Positions 8,885 to 18,035 are shown, counted from the first letter of the stretch. The stretch: 64,000 nucleotides of DNA from Paenibacillus turicensis (GCF_017873435.1 NZ_JAGGKG010000015.1:62001-126000); one strand, 5' to 3'. Program-made: numbers and translations. Notes: generated from the sequence alone by a model not told the origin.

Positions 8885-9886
8885 ATGAAGGCGATTATAC
8901 ATGAGGGTGAACAAGGAGTAAACGGTTTGCAATATAAACACCATTATATAGGACAGCAAGACAAGCCTCCAAAAAAAGGACAGGTTAAAATTAAGCTAAA
9001 AACAGCAGGTCTTAATCATCGAGACTTATTTTTAATGGCGGCACGTTCAAAACAAGATGCCCCCTTTATACTTGGTTCAGATGGCGCAGGCATCATTGAA
9101 GAGATTGGTGAAGGTGTAACGGGTCTATCCAAAGGAACAGAAGTTATCATTAACCCTACTCTTGGTTGGGACAAAACAGATGAAGTGCCTGTTGTACCTG
9201 AAATATTAGGCGGGCCTACAGATGGAACCTTTGCGGAGTATGTCATTATACCAGAGCAAAATGCAGTAGCTAAGCCAGGTTACTTATCATGGGAAGAAGC
9301 GGGTGCTTTATCCTTATCGGCACTTACCGCCTATCGTGCATTATTTACGAGAGGGACCCTTCAAGCAGGGCAACATGTGTTGATCCCAGGCATTGGAGGG
9401 GGAGTTGCCACCTTTGCAGCTTTAATGGCATCTGCGATAGGAGCAAAGGTCACGGTGACGTCAAGAAGCGAGGCGAAACGTAAACAAGCTCTTGAACTTC
9501 CGATTACAAAGGTTATAGATAGCAATAGCCACTGGCACGATGAACTACAGGATGAACCTGTTGACCTCATCTTAGATAGCATTGGCCCAGCTACATTTAA
9601 TCAATATTTCGACGTACTCAAGCCAAATGGAAAAATTGTCATGTTTGGCGCTAGCTCAGGAGATGACATTACAATTCCAGCCAGAGCGATCTTTTTCCCG
9701 CAAATTCAATTGATGGGTACCTCCATGGGCAGCCATGAGGAATTTGTCGCTATGCTACAGTTTATGGAGCAACACAAGATTCATCCTATCGTGGACAGTG
9801 TGTATTCTTTAGAAGACACCACTCTTGCCTTCCAGCGTATGGAGCGTAGCGAGCAGCTTGGTAATATTGTTCTAAAAATTAGCTAA
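8885..9886 (+). CDS. Zinc-free quinone oxidoreductase-like alcohol dehydrogenase (MDR superfamily)
   Basis: 333 residues. GroES-like N-terminal domain ([26 protein letters not shown]) and a Rossmann NAD(P)H domain with the glycine-rich [14 protein letters not shown]. There is no zinc-binding Cys set, which points to the quinone oxidoreductase / YogA-like branch that reduces enones or quinones with NADPH. An upstream in-frame extension exists to 8669, but the ATG at 8885 has AGGAGG 7 bases before it and matches the family's MKAII start. Divergent from the LysR gene, which probably controls it. Confidence 0.87.
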   Translation: MKAIIHEGEQGVNGLQYKHHYIGQQDKPPKKGQVKIKLKTAGLNHRDLFLMAARSKQDAPFILGSDGAGIIEEIGEGVTGLSKGTEVIINPTLGWDKTDEVPVVPEILGGPTDGTFAEYVIIPEQNAVAKPGYLSWEEAGALSLSALTAYRALFTRGTLQAGQHVLIPGIGGGVATFAALMASAIGAKVTVTSRSEAKRKQALELPITKVIDSNSHWHDELQDEPVDLILDSIGPATFNQYFDVLKPNGKIVMFGASSGDDITIPARAIFFPQIQLMGTSMGSHEEFVAMLQFMEQHKIHPIVDSVYSLEDTTLAFQRMERSEQLGNIVLKIS

Positions 9887-9901
9887 CTCATTTAGATACG
9901 T

Positions 9902-10122
9902 ATAATTCAGGCTCTATTTAGAAATTAGTACTTGACTACGATAGGAGTCTGGTAGCTACGATCCAGAGCGTTCTTGCGATTGTGTTAAAATCAAATTCCT
10001 TTTTATTAAAATGTATTTATGGATAGAATTTGATTTTAAGAGACAATCTTCAGAATCGCTCTGTCTCTTCGCTAGTTTGGGTTAGCGTCAAGCACTGATT
10101 TCAAGATTGAGCCATAATTCAT
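9902..10122 (+). repeat. Structured palindromic repeat, copy A
   Basis: A long imperfect palindrome. From outside inwards, these segments pair: GGCTC / GAGCC, TAGTACTTGAC / GTCAAGCACTGA, CAGAGCG (9964-9970) / CGCTCTG (10057-10063), and TTAAAATCAAATTC (9985-9998) / GAATTTGATTTTAA (10026-10039). It shares GCTACGATCCAG on the 5' side and CTTCAGAATC plus CTGTCTCTTCGCTAG on the 3' side with the inverted copy B, while the stems themselves differ. No open frame. Function unknown; it could be a mobile miniature element, a repetitive palindrome or a structured RNA. Confidence 0.85.
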
Positions 10123-10199
10123 ATAATAAAATATTATTTCAAACCGTATAAGTTTAATTGCATAATTTTTTAAATGTGTATACAAATAGTATCACATCA

Positions 10200-10243
10200 A
10201 AAAAGGATGACCTCCACAATTTCAAAGGTCATCCTTTCCTATA
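10200..10243 (-). terminator. Rho-independent terminator between the repeat copies
   Basis: AAAGGATGACCT pairs with AGGTCATCCTTT around a CCACAATTTCA loop. On the minus strand it is followed by TTTTTTGATG, so it should end transcripts of the YqkE-like gene after they have passed repeat copy B. It may also act on the plus strand. Confidence 0.75.
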
Positions 10244-10262
10244 CTACAAGCTCAATCCCACA

Positions 10263-10463
10263 TAAGGCTTGATATTATCATCAGTACTTTAACACCCCTT
10301 GTACTAGCGAAGAGACAGGTAGATTCTGAAGATCGTCTTTAAATCTAGATTATATCCATAAAATCCCATTCAAGTAATCTAGATTTAACAACGATTGTAA
10401 GAACTACCTGGATCGTAGCGCCTAACCTCCAGTGTTAAAGTACTGATCCTATATTAAGCCTTA
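10263..10463 (-). repeat. Structured palindromic repeat, copy B (inverted)
   Basis: Reverse-oriented relative of copy A. Paired segments are TAAGGCTT / AAGCCTTA, ATCAGTACTTTAACAC / GTGTTAAAGTACTGAT, CAGGTAG (10316-10322) / CTACCTG (10404-10410) and TTTAAATCTAGATTA (10338-10352) / TAATCTAGATTTAA (10375-10388). The positions that differ from copy A change on both arms, so pairing is kept. On the minus strand it would be transcribed as the 3' UTR of the YqkE-like gene. Confidence 0.85.
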
Positions 10464-10469
10464 AATATT

Positions 10470-10733
10470 TTATTTGAATTTATGCCAATCCATATTAGAT
10501 GAGTTCAGCAAATGCTCAAAATTGTTATCTAGTTCTTTTTGCTTTTGCTTTTGCTTACGCTCCTGCTCCTTTTGCAAACGTGCAGCTTCCTTACGTTGAT
10601 CCTCTTCCTGCTGTAGGCTTGCCGCTTGCTCCTTTAACTTGCCAATGACATCGGCACCAAGCAAATCTTTAAGTGTTGCAGGTTGCTCCTTAGCGGCAGG
10701 AGTAGGCACACTACGGTTCTTTTTCTTAGCCAT
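10470..10733 (-). CDS. YqkE-like small charged protein (DUF3886)
   Basis: 87 residues from ATG 10733, with GAGGTGA 6 bases upstream. A GTG at 10742 would add three residues but has no ribosome site. The protein begins MAKKKNRS, has a short TLKDLLGADVIGKLK segment and a Lys/Glu/Gln-rich helical stretch (about 42-70, probable coiled coil), and ends NMDWHKFK, which resembles Bacillus YqkE. Function unknown. Its stop lies 6 bases from repeat copy B. Confidence 0.75.
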   Translation of the reverse strand: MAKKKNRSVPTPAAKEQPATLKDLLGADVIGKLKEQAASLQQEEDQRKEAARLQKEQERKQKQKQKELDNNFEHLLNSSNMDWHKFK

Positions 10734-10833
10734 TTCAATCACCTCGGATTATGTTACCCCTAAGCTACCATAATGGCAAAATTATTGTCAACTTACTACT
10801 TAAATACTTTTCACAATCATAGCAATGCATCTA

Positions 10834-13041
10834 TTATTTCCCTTCTATTTTAATGCCTTGCTTTTCCTCAAATTTAGCTGGCCAAAATGCTACACGTCCT
10901 AACAACATCGTAATGGAAGGCACGAGGAATGGACGGACAACAAACGTATCAAGCAATACACCAATTGCAGCAATCAGTCCAAATTGGACTAAGACTTGGA
11001 TTGGTAACGTCGTTAATACTGCAAATGTACCTGCAAGGATAAGTCCAGCAGATGTAATTACACTTCCTGTTTCATTAACCCCTTGCGAAATCGCTTCTTT
11101 AAGTGGCATCTCCTTGCTTTTTCTCCAAATGCTTGAGACGAGGAAAATGTTATAATCCTCACCTAAGGCGACAAGGAATACGAACGCATATAACGGAATG
11201 AGTCCTTGAATCGCACTCACACCCATGAAATCATGAATAATAATCCAGCCTAGCCCTAAAGCTGAGAAATAAGATAACACGACCGTTAAAATCAAATAGA
11301 TCATCGCTGTAATCGAACGAAGATAAACTAACAATAACAAGGCGATTAAGCCAATCACAATTGGAATAATGACCTCAGTATCGCGTAAATTCGTATGCTC
11401 TGTATCGTATTGTGTAGCGGTTAATCCACTTACCCATACTTTATTATCGGCATCGTTAATCCCTTGCTCCTTCAGCTTATCAGCAACTAGGCTTTGAATT
11501 TCAGGGATATGTGACATCGCTTCATTAGAGTATGGATTAATATTAAATTCAATATCGACTGCTTGAATCGCTTCGTTAGTGGCTCCTTTTGCTTGTTCAG
11601 ATACATTAGAAATATAAGGTTGATCCACTAACCATGACTTTAAATCTACTTCTTTACCTTCGGTATCAATCATGACCTTAGCAGGTGCAAGCTCACCAGG
11701 TGTAAATTTCTCCCCAATAACATTAAAACCTTGTCTAGATTGACTACTTTCTGGGAATGAAGACAATAAATCAACGGTATACTCAACACGTAAAGCATTA
11801 ACTGCAAGCCCCACTAAAATGACCATCGTAACTAAGACCACTGTCCAAGGACGGTTGGTTACAATGCGCCCAATCCAGCCTGCAGACTTACGAGGTTGTT
11901 TAGGTGTTTTATTTTTAGCTGCAAGCATTTCTGGGGTACGTGGAATAAATGGAAAAAATGAAGCTCTCCCCAAAATCGCTAACAGGGCTGGAACTAACGT
12001 TAAGCTAGCCGCCGCCATTATTAAAATCGACAAGCTAAATGGCACAGCAAAACGGTGAACAGCACCATATTTAGCAAATAACAAGACTAGCAAGGATAAC
12101 ACAACGGTAAAGCCACTCATGGCGATCGCCCCTGCAGAATCACGGAATGCAATAACGAGCGCTTTTGCCTTACTTTTTTCTTCTAATAATGTCTGTCTAA
12201 AATGTGAGATTAAAAACAAGCAATAATCAGTTCCTGCGCCAAACAGCAAAACCGTCATAATCGAAATGCCTTGTGAATCTACTGTAATGACACCCATCTC
12301 TGCCAGCTTGCCCAAAATTGGACTTGTCACGATATAAGCAAAACCAACGGCAATCAGAGGAATAATTGCAAGGATCGGCGATCTATATATAAGTAATAGC
12401 AAAACTAGAACAAGTAGCACGGTTGAAATTAATAAAGACACATCTGCATCGGCAAACAAGCCTGAAGCATCCTTAGAAATCCCTGCTGGTCCCGTTACTC
12501 TTACACTTAGCTCACCTTGTTTGTCTAAATCTTGTTTAAATGGATTTTCCTTAAATTCCTTTTCCATTTGGGCTTCAATGGCATCAATCGCCTTAGTAAT
12601 GTCCGCTGAATCTAGTCCTTTTTCAAAGAAAAATGGCAATACAATTGTACTTCCATCTTTTGAAGCTTGCCCTTTAAGTACAGGTAAAGGGATTTTATCA
12701 AAAGGAACAACAAGCTGCTGGCCTAGAGCAGGATTTGCTGTAAAGTGTGAGGTTAGCGAGGTAAGATGACCATAATCCGCATCAGTTAGCCCTCCATCCC
12801 GCTTAAATACAAATAACGCAGGAATTCCAGCATCACTTGGAAACTGCTCCTCTGCAAGCTGTGCCGCTATAACAGATGGCATCTCGTCACCTAAATTTGG
12901 TGCATTATTTTGCGTCACCTTGTTCACCGCGGGCCACACAGAGCTTAAAATCACTGCAATCAAAATCCAGACTGCTAGCGTAATCCACTTGGATCTTTTG
13001 CCAGCAACATAACGTCCCATTTTTTCTAACAAAATTCCCAT
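10834..13041 (-). CDS. MMPL/RND-family exporter
   Basis: 735 residues, about 12 membrane segments in two repeats: one helix, an extracellular domain (about 35-190), then five or six helices; and the same again (from about 395). The DYCLF and EDYNIF segments carry the acidic residues conserved in the fourth helix of each repeat in MMPL proteins. The Bacillus relative is YdfJ/YdgH. It probably exports lipids, surfactants or drugs by proton antiport. Ribosome site AAGGAGAGG. Divergent from a TetR gene, with a palindrome overlapping its -35 element, so it is very likely TetR-repressed. Confidence 0.9.
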   Translation of the reverse strand: MGILLEKMGRYVAGKRSKWITLAVWILIAVILSSVWPAVNKVTQNNAPNLGDEMPSVIAAQLAEEQFPSDAGIPALFVFKRDGGLTDADYGHLTSLTSHFTANPALGQQLVVPFDKIPLPVLKGQASKDGSTIVLPFFFEKGLDSADITKAIDAIEAQMEKEFKENPFKQDLDKQGELSVRVTGPAGISKDASGLFADADVSLLISTVLLVLVLLLLIYRSPILAIIPLIAVGFAYIVTSPILGKLAEMGVITVDSQGISIMTVLLFGAGTDYCLFLISHFRQTLLEEKSKAKALVIAFRDSAGAIAMSGFTVVLSLLVLLFAKYGAVHRFAVPFSLSILIMAAASLTLVPALLAILGRASFFPFIPRTPEMLAAKNKTPKQPRKSAGWIGRIVTNRPWTVVLVTMVILVGLAVNALRVEYTVDLLSSFPESSQSRQGFNVIGEKFTPGELAPAKVMIDTEGKEVDLKSWLVDQPYISNVSEQAKGATNEAIQAVDIEFNINPYSNEAMSHIPEIQSLVADKLKEQGINDADNKVWVSGLTATQYDTEHTNLRDTEVIIPIVIGLIALLLLVYLRSITAMIYLILTVVLSYFSALGLGWIIIHDFMGVSAIQGLIPLYAFVFLVALGEDYNIFLVSSIWRKSKEMPLKEAISQGVNETGSVITSAGLILAGTFAVLTTLPIQVLVQFGLIAAIGVLLDTFVVRPFLVPSITMLLGRVAFWPAKFEEKQGIKIEGK

Positions 13042-13105
13042 CGTTTGTTCCTCTCCTTCTTTAAATATTACAACCCATTGTCATTTATTATATTAGGCAT
13101 TTATA

Positions 13106-13134
13106 ATTATATATACCGGAAGGTTAATTATCAA
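13106..13134 (-). promoter_or_regulatory. Promoter of the MMPL exporter gene
   Basis: On the minus strand: -35 TTGATA (13134-13129), 17-bp spacer, -10 TATAAT (13111-13106). The -35 element overlaps the palindrome at 13132-13157, so a bound repressor would block it. Confidence 0.75.
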
Positions 13135-13157
13135 TCAAATTTAGAAAAATTTAATTG
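13132..13157. promoter_or_regulatory. Palindromic operator, probable TetR-family binding site
   Basis: CAATCAAATTT (13132-13142), 4-base AGAA centre, AAATTTAATTG (13147-13157): 10 of 11 positions pair symmetrically. It lies between the divergent promoters, overlapping the exporter -35 and ending 11 bases before the -35 of the TetR gene. This is the usual layout for a self-regulating TetR repressor. Confidence 0.75.
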
Positions 13158-13168
13158 TTCTCGTCCTT

Positions 13169-13197
13169 TTGTTGAATAAATCATGCTATGGTATAAT
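13169..13197 (+). promoter_or_regulatory. Promoter of the TetR gene
   Basis: -35 TTGTTG (13169-13174), 17-bp spacer, -10 TATAAT (13192-13197), about 50 bases before the ATG at 13249. Confidence 0.75.
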
Positions 13198-13248
13198 GAT
13201 GGCTCAATAAAGAAATATTGGATCATCTGATCGTTGAGGTGAACTAGA

Positions 13249-13878
13249 ATGAGATCCAAAGGCAAGCGGCCACTAGGCAGACCACCAGTACAGGAGGAAG
13301 GAATTCCTACCCCACAATTGATTAAAAATATTTCTTCAAAGCTTTTTATGGAGAAAGGTTTTGAGTCTGTATCGATGAATGAGGTAGCCAAGCAAAGTGG
13401 TGTTACAAAAGCGACAGTTTATTATTATTTCCCAACTAAAAACGATTTGTTTTTAGCTGCAATTGGCGACGTGCTTGGACGCGTTACGATACTGATAGAA
13501 AACATCTTATGTCAAGAAGGTAGCTTTTATTATCGACTTACGCAAGTGGCAGAGCAGTATTTAAAGGTTCCAAAAATGCATATGCATACAATGCTAGAAA
13601 AAGCCCAACAATACCTCTCAGAGGAGCAAGCCGCTACTCTAAATAACTATGAGCACCAGCTCTATGAGCATTTACAAAATTGGTTTATTGAGGCAAATGA
13701 AAAGCACGAAATAGATTGTGAGGACCCTATTCTTGCGGCTCATTTATATGTTTCAATGCTCAGAGTGACGGAGAGCAAATACTGGAGTGAACGAAACGTT
13801 GGGCGTACGGAAGACGCCGCAAAACGTATTGTAGCTTTGCTCTGGCGAGGGATACAGCCACAAAATAGCGAGGAATAA
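13249..13878 (+). CDS. TetR/AcrR-family transcriptional regulator
   Basis: 209 residues. The N-terminal helix-turn-helix (about residues 24-70) shows MNEVAKQSGVTKATVYYYFP, the diagnostic TetR recognition region. The C-terminal half is the variable ligand-binding and dimer domain. A basic, Pro-rich N-terminal tail (RSKGKRPLGRPPVQ, AT-hook-like) precedes the fold. Ribosome site GAGGTG. Divergent from the MMPL exporter, which it very likely represses. It may be co-transcribed with the small protein and MFS genes that follow. Confidence 0.9.
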   Translation: MRSKGKRPLGRPPVQEEGIPTPQLIKNISSKLFMEKGFESVSMNEVAKQSGVTKATVYYYFPTKNDLFLAAIGDVLGRVTILIENILCQEGSFYYRLTQVAEQYLKVPKMHMHTMLEKAQQYLSEEQAATLNNYEHQLYEHLQNWFIEANEKHEIDCEDPILAAHLYVSMLRVTESKYWSERNVGRTEDAAKRIVALLWRGIQPQNSEE

Positions 13879-13946
13879 ATTATATAAGCCTGTATACAGA
13901 AGCTTGTAAACGGAAGCTTATAAAACATAAGAAAGCGATGATGATC

Positions 13947-14249
13947 ATGGCATTTGGTATTAAACGCAAGGAATTAGAGGCTTGGAAGCAAGAGGTGCTT
14001 GAGGGCAATATTGCTTTTTTAACCCACTATTGGCTTGATCCACGTTTTCCAAATATTAAAACAGTAACAAAGGTTGGATGCTCAGACCTCGAACGCTTAA
14101 CCGCATGGTGTATCCAGTATGAGCTCCCGCCCCAGCATATACATAAGCGTTTTTTATTTCCTCATTTTGATCTAATTGGCCCTAAGCAAATTGATATTTT
14201 GTTAGAAGAAGGGTACAGAGAACAATTGGAACGCTTTAAGCTTATTTAA
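13947..14249 (+). CDS. Small conserved protein, YneQ-like
   Basis: 100 residues from ATG 13947; in-frame ATGs at 13938 and 13941 give three extra residues. The start MAFGIKRKELEAWKQ and the segments FLTHYWLDPRFP, KVGCSDLERL and FPHFDLIG resemble, from memory, the small uncharacterised Bacillus protein YneQ. It has no signal peptide or membrane segment. Function unknown. It lies between the TetR and MFS genes on the same strand, with short gaps. Confidence 0.75.
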   Translation: MAFGIKRKELEAWKQEVLEGNIAFLTHYWLDPRFPNIKTVTKVGCSDLERLTAWCIQYELPPQHIHKRFLFPHFDLIGPKQIDILLEEGYREQLERFKLI

Positions 14250-14273
14250 AACTTAATATGAAAGGTGGACATC

Positions 14274-15539
14274 ATGTCAACATCACCACAAGCTTCATCA
14301 GAAAGTATATTGCGTAACCGTTTCTATCAAACGGTCCTCATCTCCAACATCTTTTTACAAATTGGGATCTGGGTTAGAAACTTCGCCATCCTCATGTTCG
14401 TTACAGATATGACGAATAACGACTCCTTTTCCATCTCTTTAATTTCTGTTGCAGAGTTTGCACCGATTTTTGTGTTCTCTTTTATTGGCGGTGCATTTGC
14501 GGATCGATGGAAGCCTAAAAAAACGATGATATGGTGTGACTTTTTGTCTGCAATCTCCGTTTTTGTCGTTCTGCTCACCTTGATTTTTGAATCATGGCAA
14601 GCTGTTTATTTTGCAACCTTTGTATCTGCTATTTTATCGCAATTTTCTCAACCCTCTGTCATGAAGCTATTTAAACAGCACATTCATCCAGATAAGGTCC
14701 AACAAGGAATGGCATTATTCCAATCGTTAATGGCAATTTTCATGGTGTTAGGGCCGTCACTTGGTATTCTTGCTTATCAGCAAATTGGAATTTACTGGTC
14801 AATCTCAGTAATGGGGATCGCTTTTCTAATCTCTGCTTGCATTTTGTTCAGATTACCTCCTGATATTGAGGAAGAAAAAACGGAGCAGGTAGAGCGTACT
14901 AATATTAAACAAGAATTAATAGATGGATTTAACTATGTGTGGAAAAGCAAAGTGCTAAAAACATTAGGTGGTACCTTTGCCATTGCTGGCTTTGCTGTTG
15001 GGATCATTCAGACGTTAGGTTTGTTTATCGTCTTTGAAAACTTAGGACAAACAAAGGAATTTCTGCAATATTTACTCATGGTCAATGGAGGCGCAATGTT
15101 GATTGGTGGAGCTGTGTTAATGAGCTTTGCTAAAAAAATTCCACCACAGGTGCTATTAGCAGTTGGTACGGTCATCAGTGCCGCTTGTATTACAGGAATG
15201 GGGATTTCTAAAAGTATACCTTTAACATTTGCATTGCAATTTCTAAATGGTCTTACAATGCCTTGTATTCAAATTGGTATTAATACAATGATTCTACAAT
15301 TTACAGAGCAATCGTACGTTGGTCGGGTGAACGGTGTACTTAGTCCAATGTTTACAGGCATGATGGTCATTATGATGTCGATCGCTGGTATTATTAAAAA
15401 ATATGTACCACTTATGGACATTTATATTGCATCAGGGATTGTTATGCTTATCGGTGGATTAATATTGATCCCTATTTTTAGAATTAAGCCTAACTTACCC
15501 TCTTCCCCCGCGATGGGGCAAGCACCAGAACCGTCTTAG
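14274..15539 (+). CDS. MFS transporter, drug-efflux type
   Basis: 421 residues, about 12 membrane segments, with the MFS motif A region GAFADRWKPKK after the second helix. It resembles the MFS_3/enterobactin-exporter-like efflux group. ATG 14274 is chosen because AAAGGTGG sits 5 bases upstream; an in-frame start at 14265 would lie inside that site. Probably co-expressed with the TetR gene, so the cluster may respond to a toxic compound. Substrate unknown. Confidence 0.87.
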   Translation: MSTSPQASSESILRNRFYQTVLISNIFLQIGIWVRNFAILMFVTDMTNNDSFSISLISVAEFAPIFVFSFIGGAFADRWKPKKTMIWCDFLSAISVFVVLLTLIFESWQAVYFATFVSAILSQFSQPSVMKLFKQHIHPDKVQQGMALFQSLMAIFMVLGPSLGILAYQQIGIYWSISVMGIAFLISACILFRLPPDIEEEKTEQVERTNIKQELIDGFNYVWKSKVLKTLGGTFAIAGFAVGIIQTLGLFIVFENLGQTKEFLQYLLMVNGGAMLIGGAVLMSFAKKIPPQVLLAVGTVISAACITGMGISKSIPLTFALQFLNGLTMPCIQIGINTMILQFTEQSYVGRVNGVLSPMFTGMMVIMMSIAGIIKKYVPLMDIYIASGIVMLIGGLILIPIFRIKPNLPSSPAMGQAPEPS

Positions 15540-15582
15540 TAGATTAGATGAAGTACTTTCAAAGCATAATAGGTATGCAAAT

Positions 15583-15632
15583 AAAAAGCGTCGTCTTGAA
15601 GCAGCTAAAATGCTCCAAGCGACGCTTTTAAG
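15583..15632. terminator. Bidirectional terminator between MFS and pyrophosphatase genes
   Basis: AAAAGCGTCG..CTTG..AGCA pairs with TGCT..CAAG..CGACGCTTTT around a GCTAAAA loop, flanked by A- and T-runs. It separates two convergent genes. Confidence 0.85.
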
Positions 15633-15667
15633 TTTCAAACATTGTTGTTTATTCTTAACGTTTAAAC

Positions 15668-16600
15668 TTAACGTTGATTAAACGTATCTGTTAATACAGG
15701 TACGATTTGCGCTTTACGGGAAACGACCCCTTTTAATACAGCTTTACTATCTTCTAACTTCACATTGTATGCTTTTTCTACTAATGATGCGTCTTTACCA
15801 AATGCCAAACCAACAGAATCATTATTTAAAATATCGGTAACTACGAATAAAAATAGGTCAAGACCTTTTTTCTCGATAATGATGTTGATTGCATTTTCGA
15901 TCTCAATGCGGCGTGCCAATACATCATTCACATCCACTGCATTCACTTGGGCAATTTCGACCTTCGCACCATTCATTTCAAATTCCTTGCTATCAAGGTT
16001 AACAAGCTGCTCGATCGTCTTATCACTTAAATTCGCACCTGCTTTTAACATATCTAAGCCGTATTCCTCTGCATCAACGCCAGCAATAACAGCCAATTCC
16101 TTCGCCGCAGCTACGTCCTGTGCGGTACAGGTTGGTGATTTAAACAATAAGGAATCTGAAATGATCGCAGACAACATTAATCCAGCAATGTTAGCCGGAA
16201 CTTCTACGTTATTTTCCTTATACAATTTGAGTAAAATCGTTGCAGTACAACCTACTGGCTCCGCGCGGAAATATAATGGACCTTTCGTCTCAAAGTTTGC
16301 AATTCGATGATGGTCGATGACTTCTAGCACTGTCACTTGATCAATATCTTCAGCACTTTGCTGACGCTCATTATGATCTACAAGAATAACCTCGTTTGTT
16401 TCAGAAGCTACGGTTGTAACAATACGTGGTGCAGCCACGCCAAAGCGTTCTAATGCAAATTTCGTTTCATTGTTTGCTTCTCCTAATGCAACAGCCTCTA
16501 CCTTTAATCCAAGCTTGCTCTTCAAATCAGCATAAGCGATTGCTGAACAGATTGTATCCGTGTCTGGGTTTTTATGACCAAAAATTAATACGTTTCCCAT
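15668..16600 (-). CDS. ppaC: Manganese-dependent inorganic pyrophosphatase (family II)
   Basis: 310 residues. Hydrolyses pyrophosphate to phosphate in the cytosol and so drives biosynthesis. The DHH-family metal motifs are clear: [13 protein letters not shown] at the N terminus, VDHNE, and VIDHH. The C-terminal DHHA2 domain carries the substrate-binding SRKAQ motif near residue 296. Full family length; ribosome site AAAGGAGAG. Monocistronic by context. Confidence 0.95.
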   Translation of the reverse strand: MGNVLIFGHKNPDTDTICSAIAYADLKSKLGLKVEAVALGEANNETKFALERFGVAAPRIVTTVASETNEVILVDHNERQQSAEDIDQVTVLEVIDHHRIANFETKGPLYFRAEPVGCTATILLKLYKENNVEVPANIAGLMLSAIISDSLLFKSPTCTAQDVAAAKELAVIAGVDAEEYGLDMLKAGANLSDKTIEQLVNLDSKEFEMNGAKVEIAQVNAVDVNDVLARRIEIENAINIIIEKKGLDLFLFVVTDILNNDSVGLAFGKDASLVEKAYNVKLEDSKAVLKGVVSRKAQIVPVLTDTFNQR

Positions 16601-16698
16601 CGTGAACTCTCCTTTTAGCTATACATTGTAAAGCGATGTGAATCTACACATTCCAACTTACAAAAGTATATCCCACATTTAGAGGGACAAGCAACCCG

Positions 16699-17970
16699 TT
16701 ATTTCACAACAAATTGTTCGTATTTTGCATAGTCACTCGCTTTGAGTTCTAGCACTAACTTTGTGCCCTCTTCTTCATATGCTGTTTCCGTAATGTTTGC
16801 ATGCTCATTTAAATAAGAAACGATATTCCCTTGATCATACGGAATTAACATTTCACATTGCACATAGTCTGTAAAAATACGTTTAGCTATTTCATCTGTT
16901 AGCTCCTGCATGCCAATCCGAGGTTTTGCCGCTAAATATACAATATCCTTCTGTACCTCTGGGATCACCTTATCCGTTAAATCTGCTTTATTGTAAGCAT
17001 ATAAGGTTGGAATATTTTCAATACCGATGTCCTTTAATGTTGCATTCGTAATCTCAATTAGTCGCTCATATTCAGGATTATGGTAATCTACCACATGAAT
17101 CAGTAAATCCGCTTCTGCCACCTCTTCTAACGTCGAACGAAAGGCTTTAATCAAATGATGAGGCAATTTACTTACAAACCCTACAGTATCAGTAAGCAAA
17201 AAGGACTTATTGTTAGGAAGTGGGACATGTCTAACTGACGTCTCTAGTGTGGCAAACAACATATCCTTTTCAAACACTTGCTTATCTTGGGACTGACTAT
17301 ATTGCTCCATGAGCGCATTCATAATTGTAGATTTGCCAGCATTCGTATAACCTACGAGCGACACAACAGGCATTCCTTGCTTTTTACGTTGCTTGCGTTG
17401 AGTCTGACGATGTGCGACGACCTCTTCTAACTCCTTGCTTAATGCAGTAATTTTTTCTTCAATCCGTCTGCGATCGAGCTCTAGCTTTGTTTCACCCGCA
17501 CCACGGTTATGTGTGCCAACCCCACCGCTTTGTCTTCCTAACGATTCACGTAAGCCTACAAGACGAGGTAACATATATTTTAGTTGTGCAACTTCAACTT
17601 GAAGCTGTGCTTCTCTTGTTTTAGCACGTTGCGCAAAAATATCTAAGATTAGAATGGTACGATCGATAACTTTACACTGTAAATCCTTTTCTAAATTACG
17701 TATTTGCGAAGGGGATAACTCATCATTAAATATGACAAGATTCCCTTCCATCGCTTCAAGGAGCGAGCTGACCTCTGTGATCTTCCCTGTCCCAATATAA
17801 TGGGAGTTATTTACCTTTGGCAAATTTTGAGTTAAAGTGGCAACCACCTCTATCCCACATGCTTCCGTTAAATTCGCTAATTCCTCCATCGAATATTCAA
17901 AGTCTTCCTGAGACTTAACATTAACGCCAACTAATACTGCCTTTTGCACTAAAGTTTCTAATTCTTTCAT
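16699..17970 (-). CDS. hflX: Ribosome-splitting GTPase HflX
   Basis: 423 residues. HflX splits stalled or hibernating 70S ribosomes. It has an N-terminal HflX domain (about 1-190, with a helical linker GGVGTHNRGAGETKLELDRR) and a G domain with G1 GYTNAGKST, G3 DTVGF and G4 NKAD. ATG 17970 is chosen because AAGGGA lies 8 bases upstream; the open frame reaches a TTG at 17988. A hairpin with a T-run ends 34 bases before this start, and a leader peptide lies farther upstream, so expression is probably controlled by attenuation. Confidence 0.93.
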   Translation of the reverse strand: MKELETLVQKAVLVGVNVKSQEDFEYSMEELANLTEACGIEVVATLTQNLPKVNNSHYIGTGKITEVSSLLEAMEGNLVIFNDELSPSQIRNLEKDLQCKVIDRTILILDIFAQRAKTREAQLQVEVAQLKYMLPRLVGLRESLGRQSGGVGTHNRGAGETKLELDRRRIEEKITALSKELEEVVAHRQTQRKQRKKQGMPVVSLVGYTNAGKSTIMNALMEQYSQSQDKQVFEKDMLFATLETSVRHVPLPNNKSFLLTDTVGFVSKLPHHLIKAFRSTLEEVAEADLLIHVVDYHNPEYERLIEITNATLKDIGIENIPTLYAYNKADLTDKVIPEVQKDIVYLAAKPRIGMQELTDEIAKRIFTDYVQCEMLIPYDQGNIVSYLNEHANITETAYEEEGTKLVLELKASDYAKYEQFVVK

Positions 17971-18003
17971 ATGATTCATCCCTTTCAACTTCTAATATGG
18001 CAT

Positions 18004-18035
18004 AAAAAAACACAGGTAGCGCGACCTGTGTAGAG
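18004..18035 (-). terminator. Leader terminator just upstream of hflX (candidate attenuator)
   Basis: On the minus strand ACACAGGT (18031-18024) pairs with ACCTGTGT (18017-18010) around CGCGCT and is followed by seven T. It ends 34 bases before the hflX ATG, so with no other promoter in between hflX could only be expressed by read-through. Its left arm (CTACACAGGT) can alternatively pair with ACCTGTGCAG at 18316-18307, 9 of 10 positions. Confidence 0.75.

Larger units (their letters stand above)
9887..10469. other. Gene-free interval holding two inverted palindromic repeats and a terminator
   Basis: 583 bases between the dehydrogenase and the YqkE-like gene, with no credible coding frame. 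It contains repeat copy A (9902-10122), a rho-independent hairpin (10200-10243) and repeat copy B in inverted orientation (10263-10463). Copy B ends 6 bases from the stop of the YqkE-like gene. Confidence 0.85.

Noticed and set aside
15765..16310. 181-codon plus-strand frame opposite ppaC
   Set aside because: Antisense shadow of the pyrophosphatase gene; composition follows the reversed codons of ppaC.
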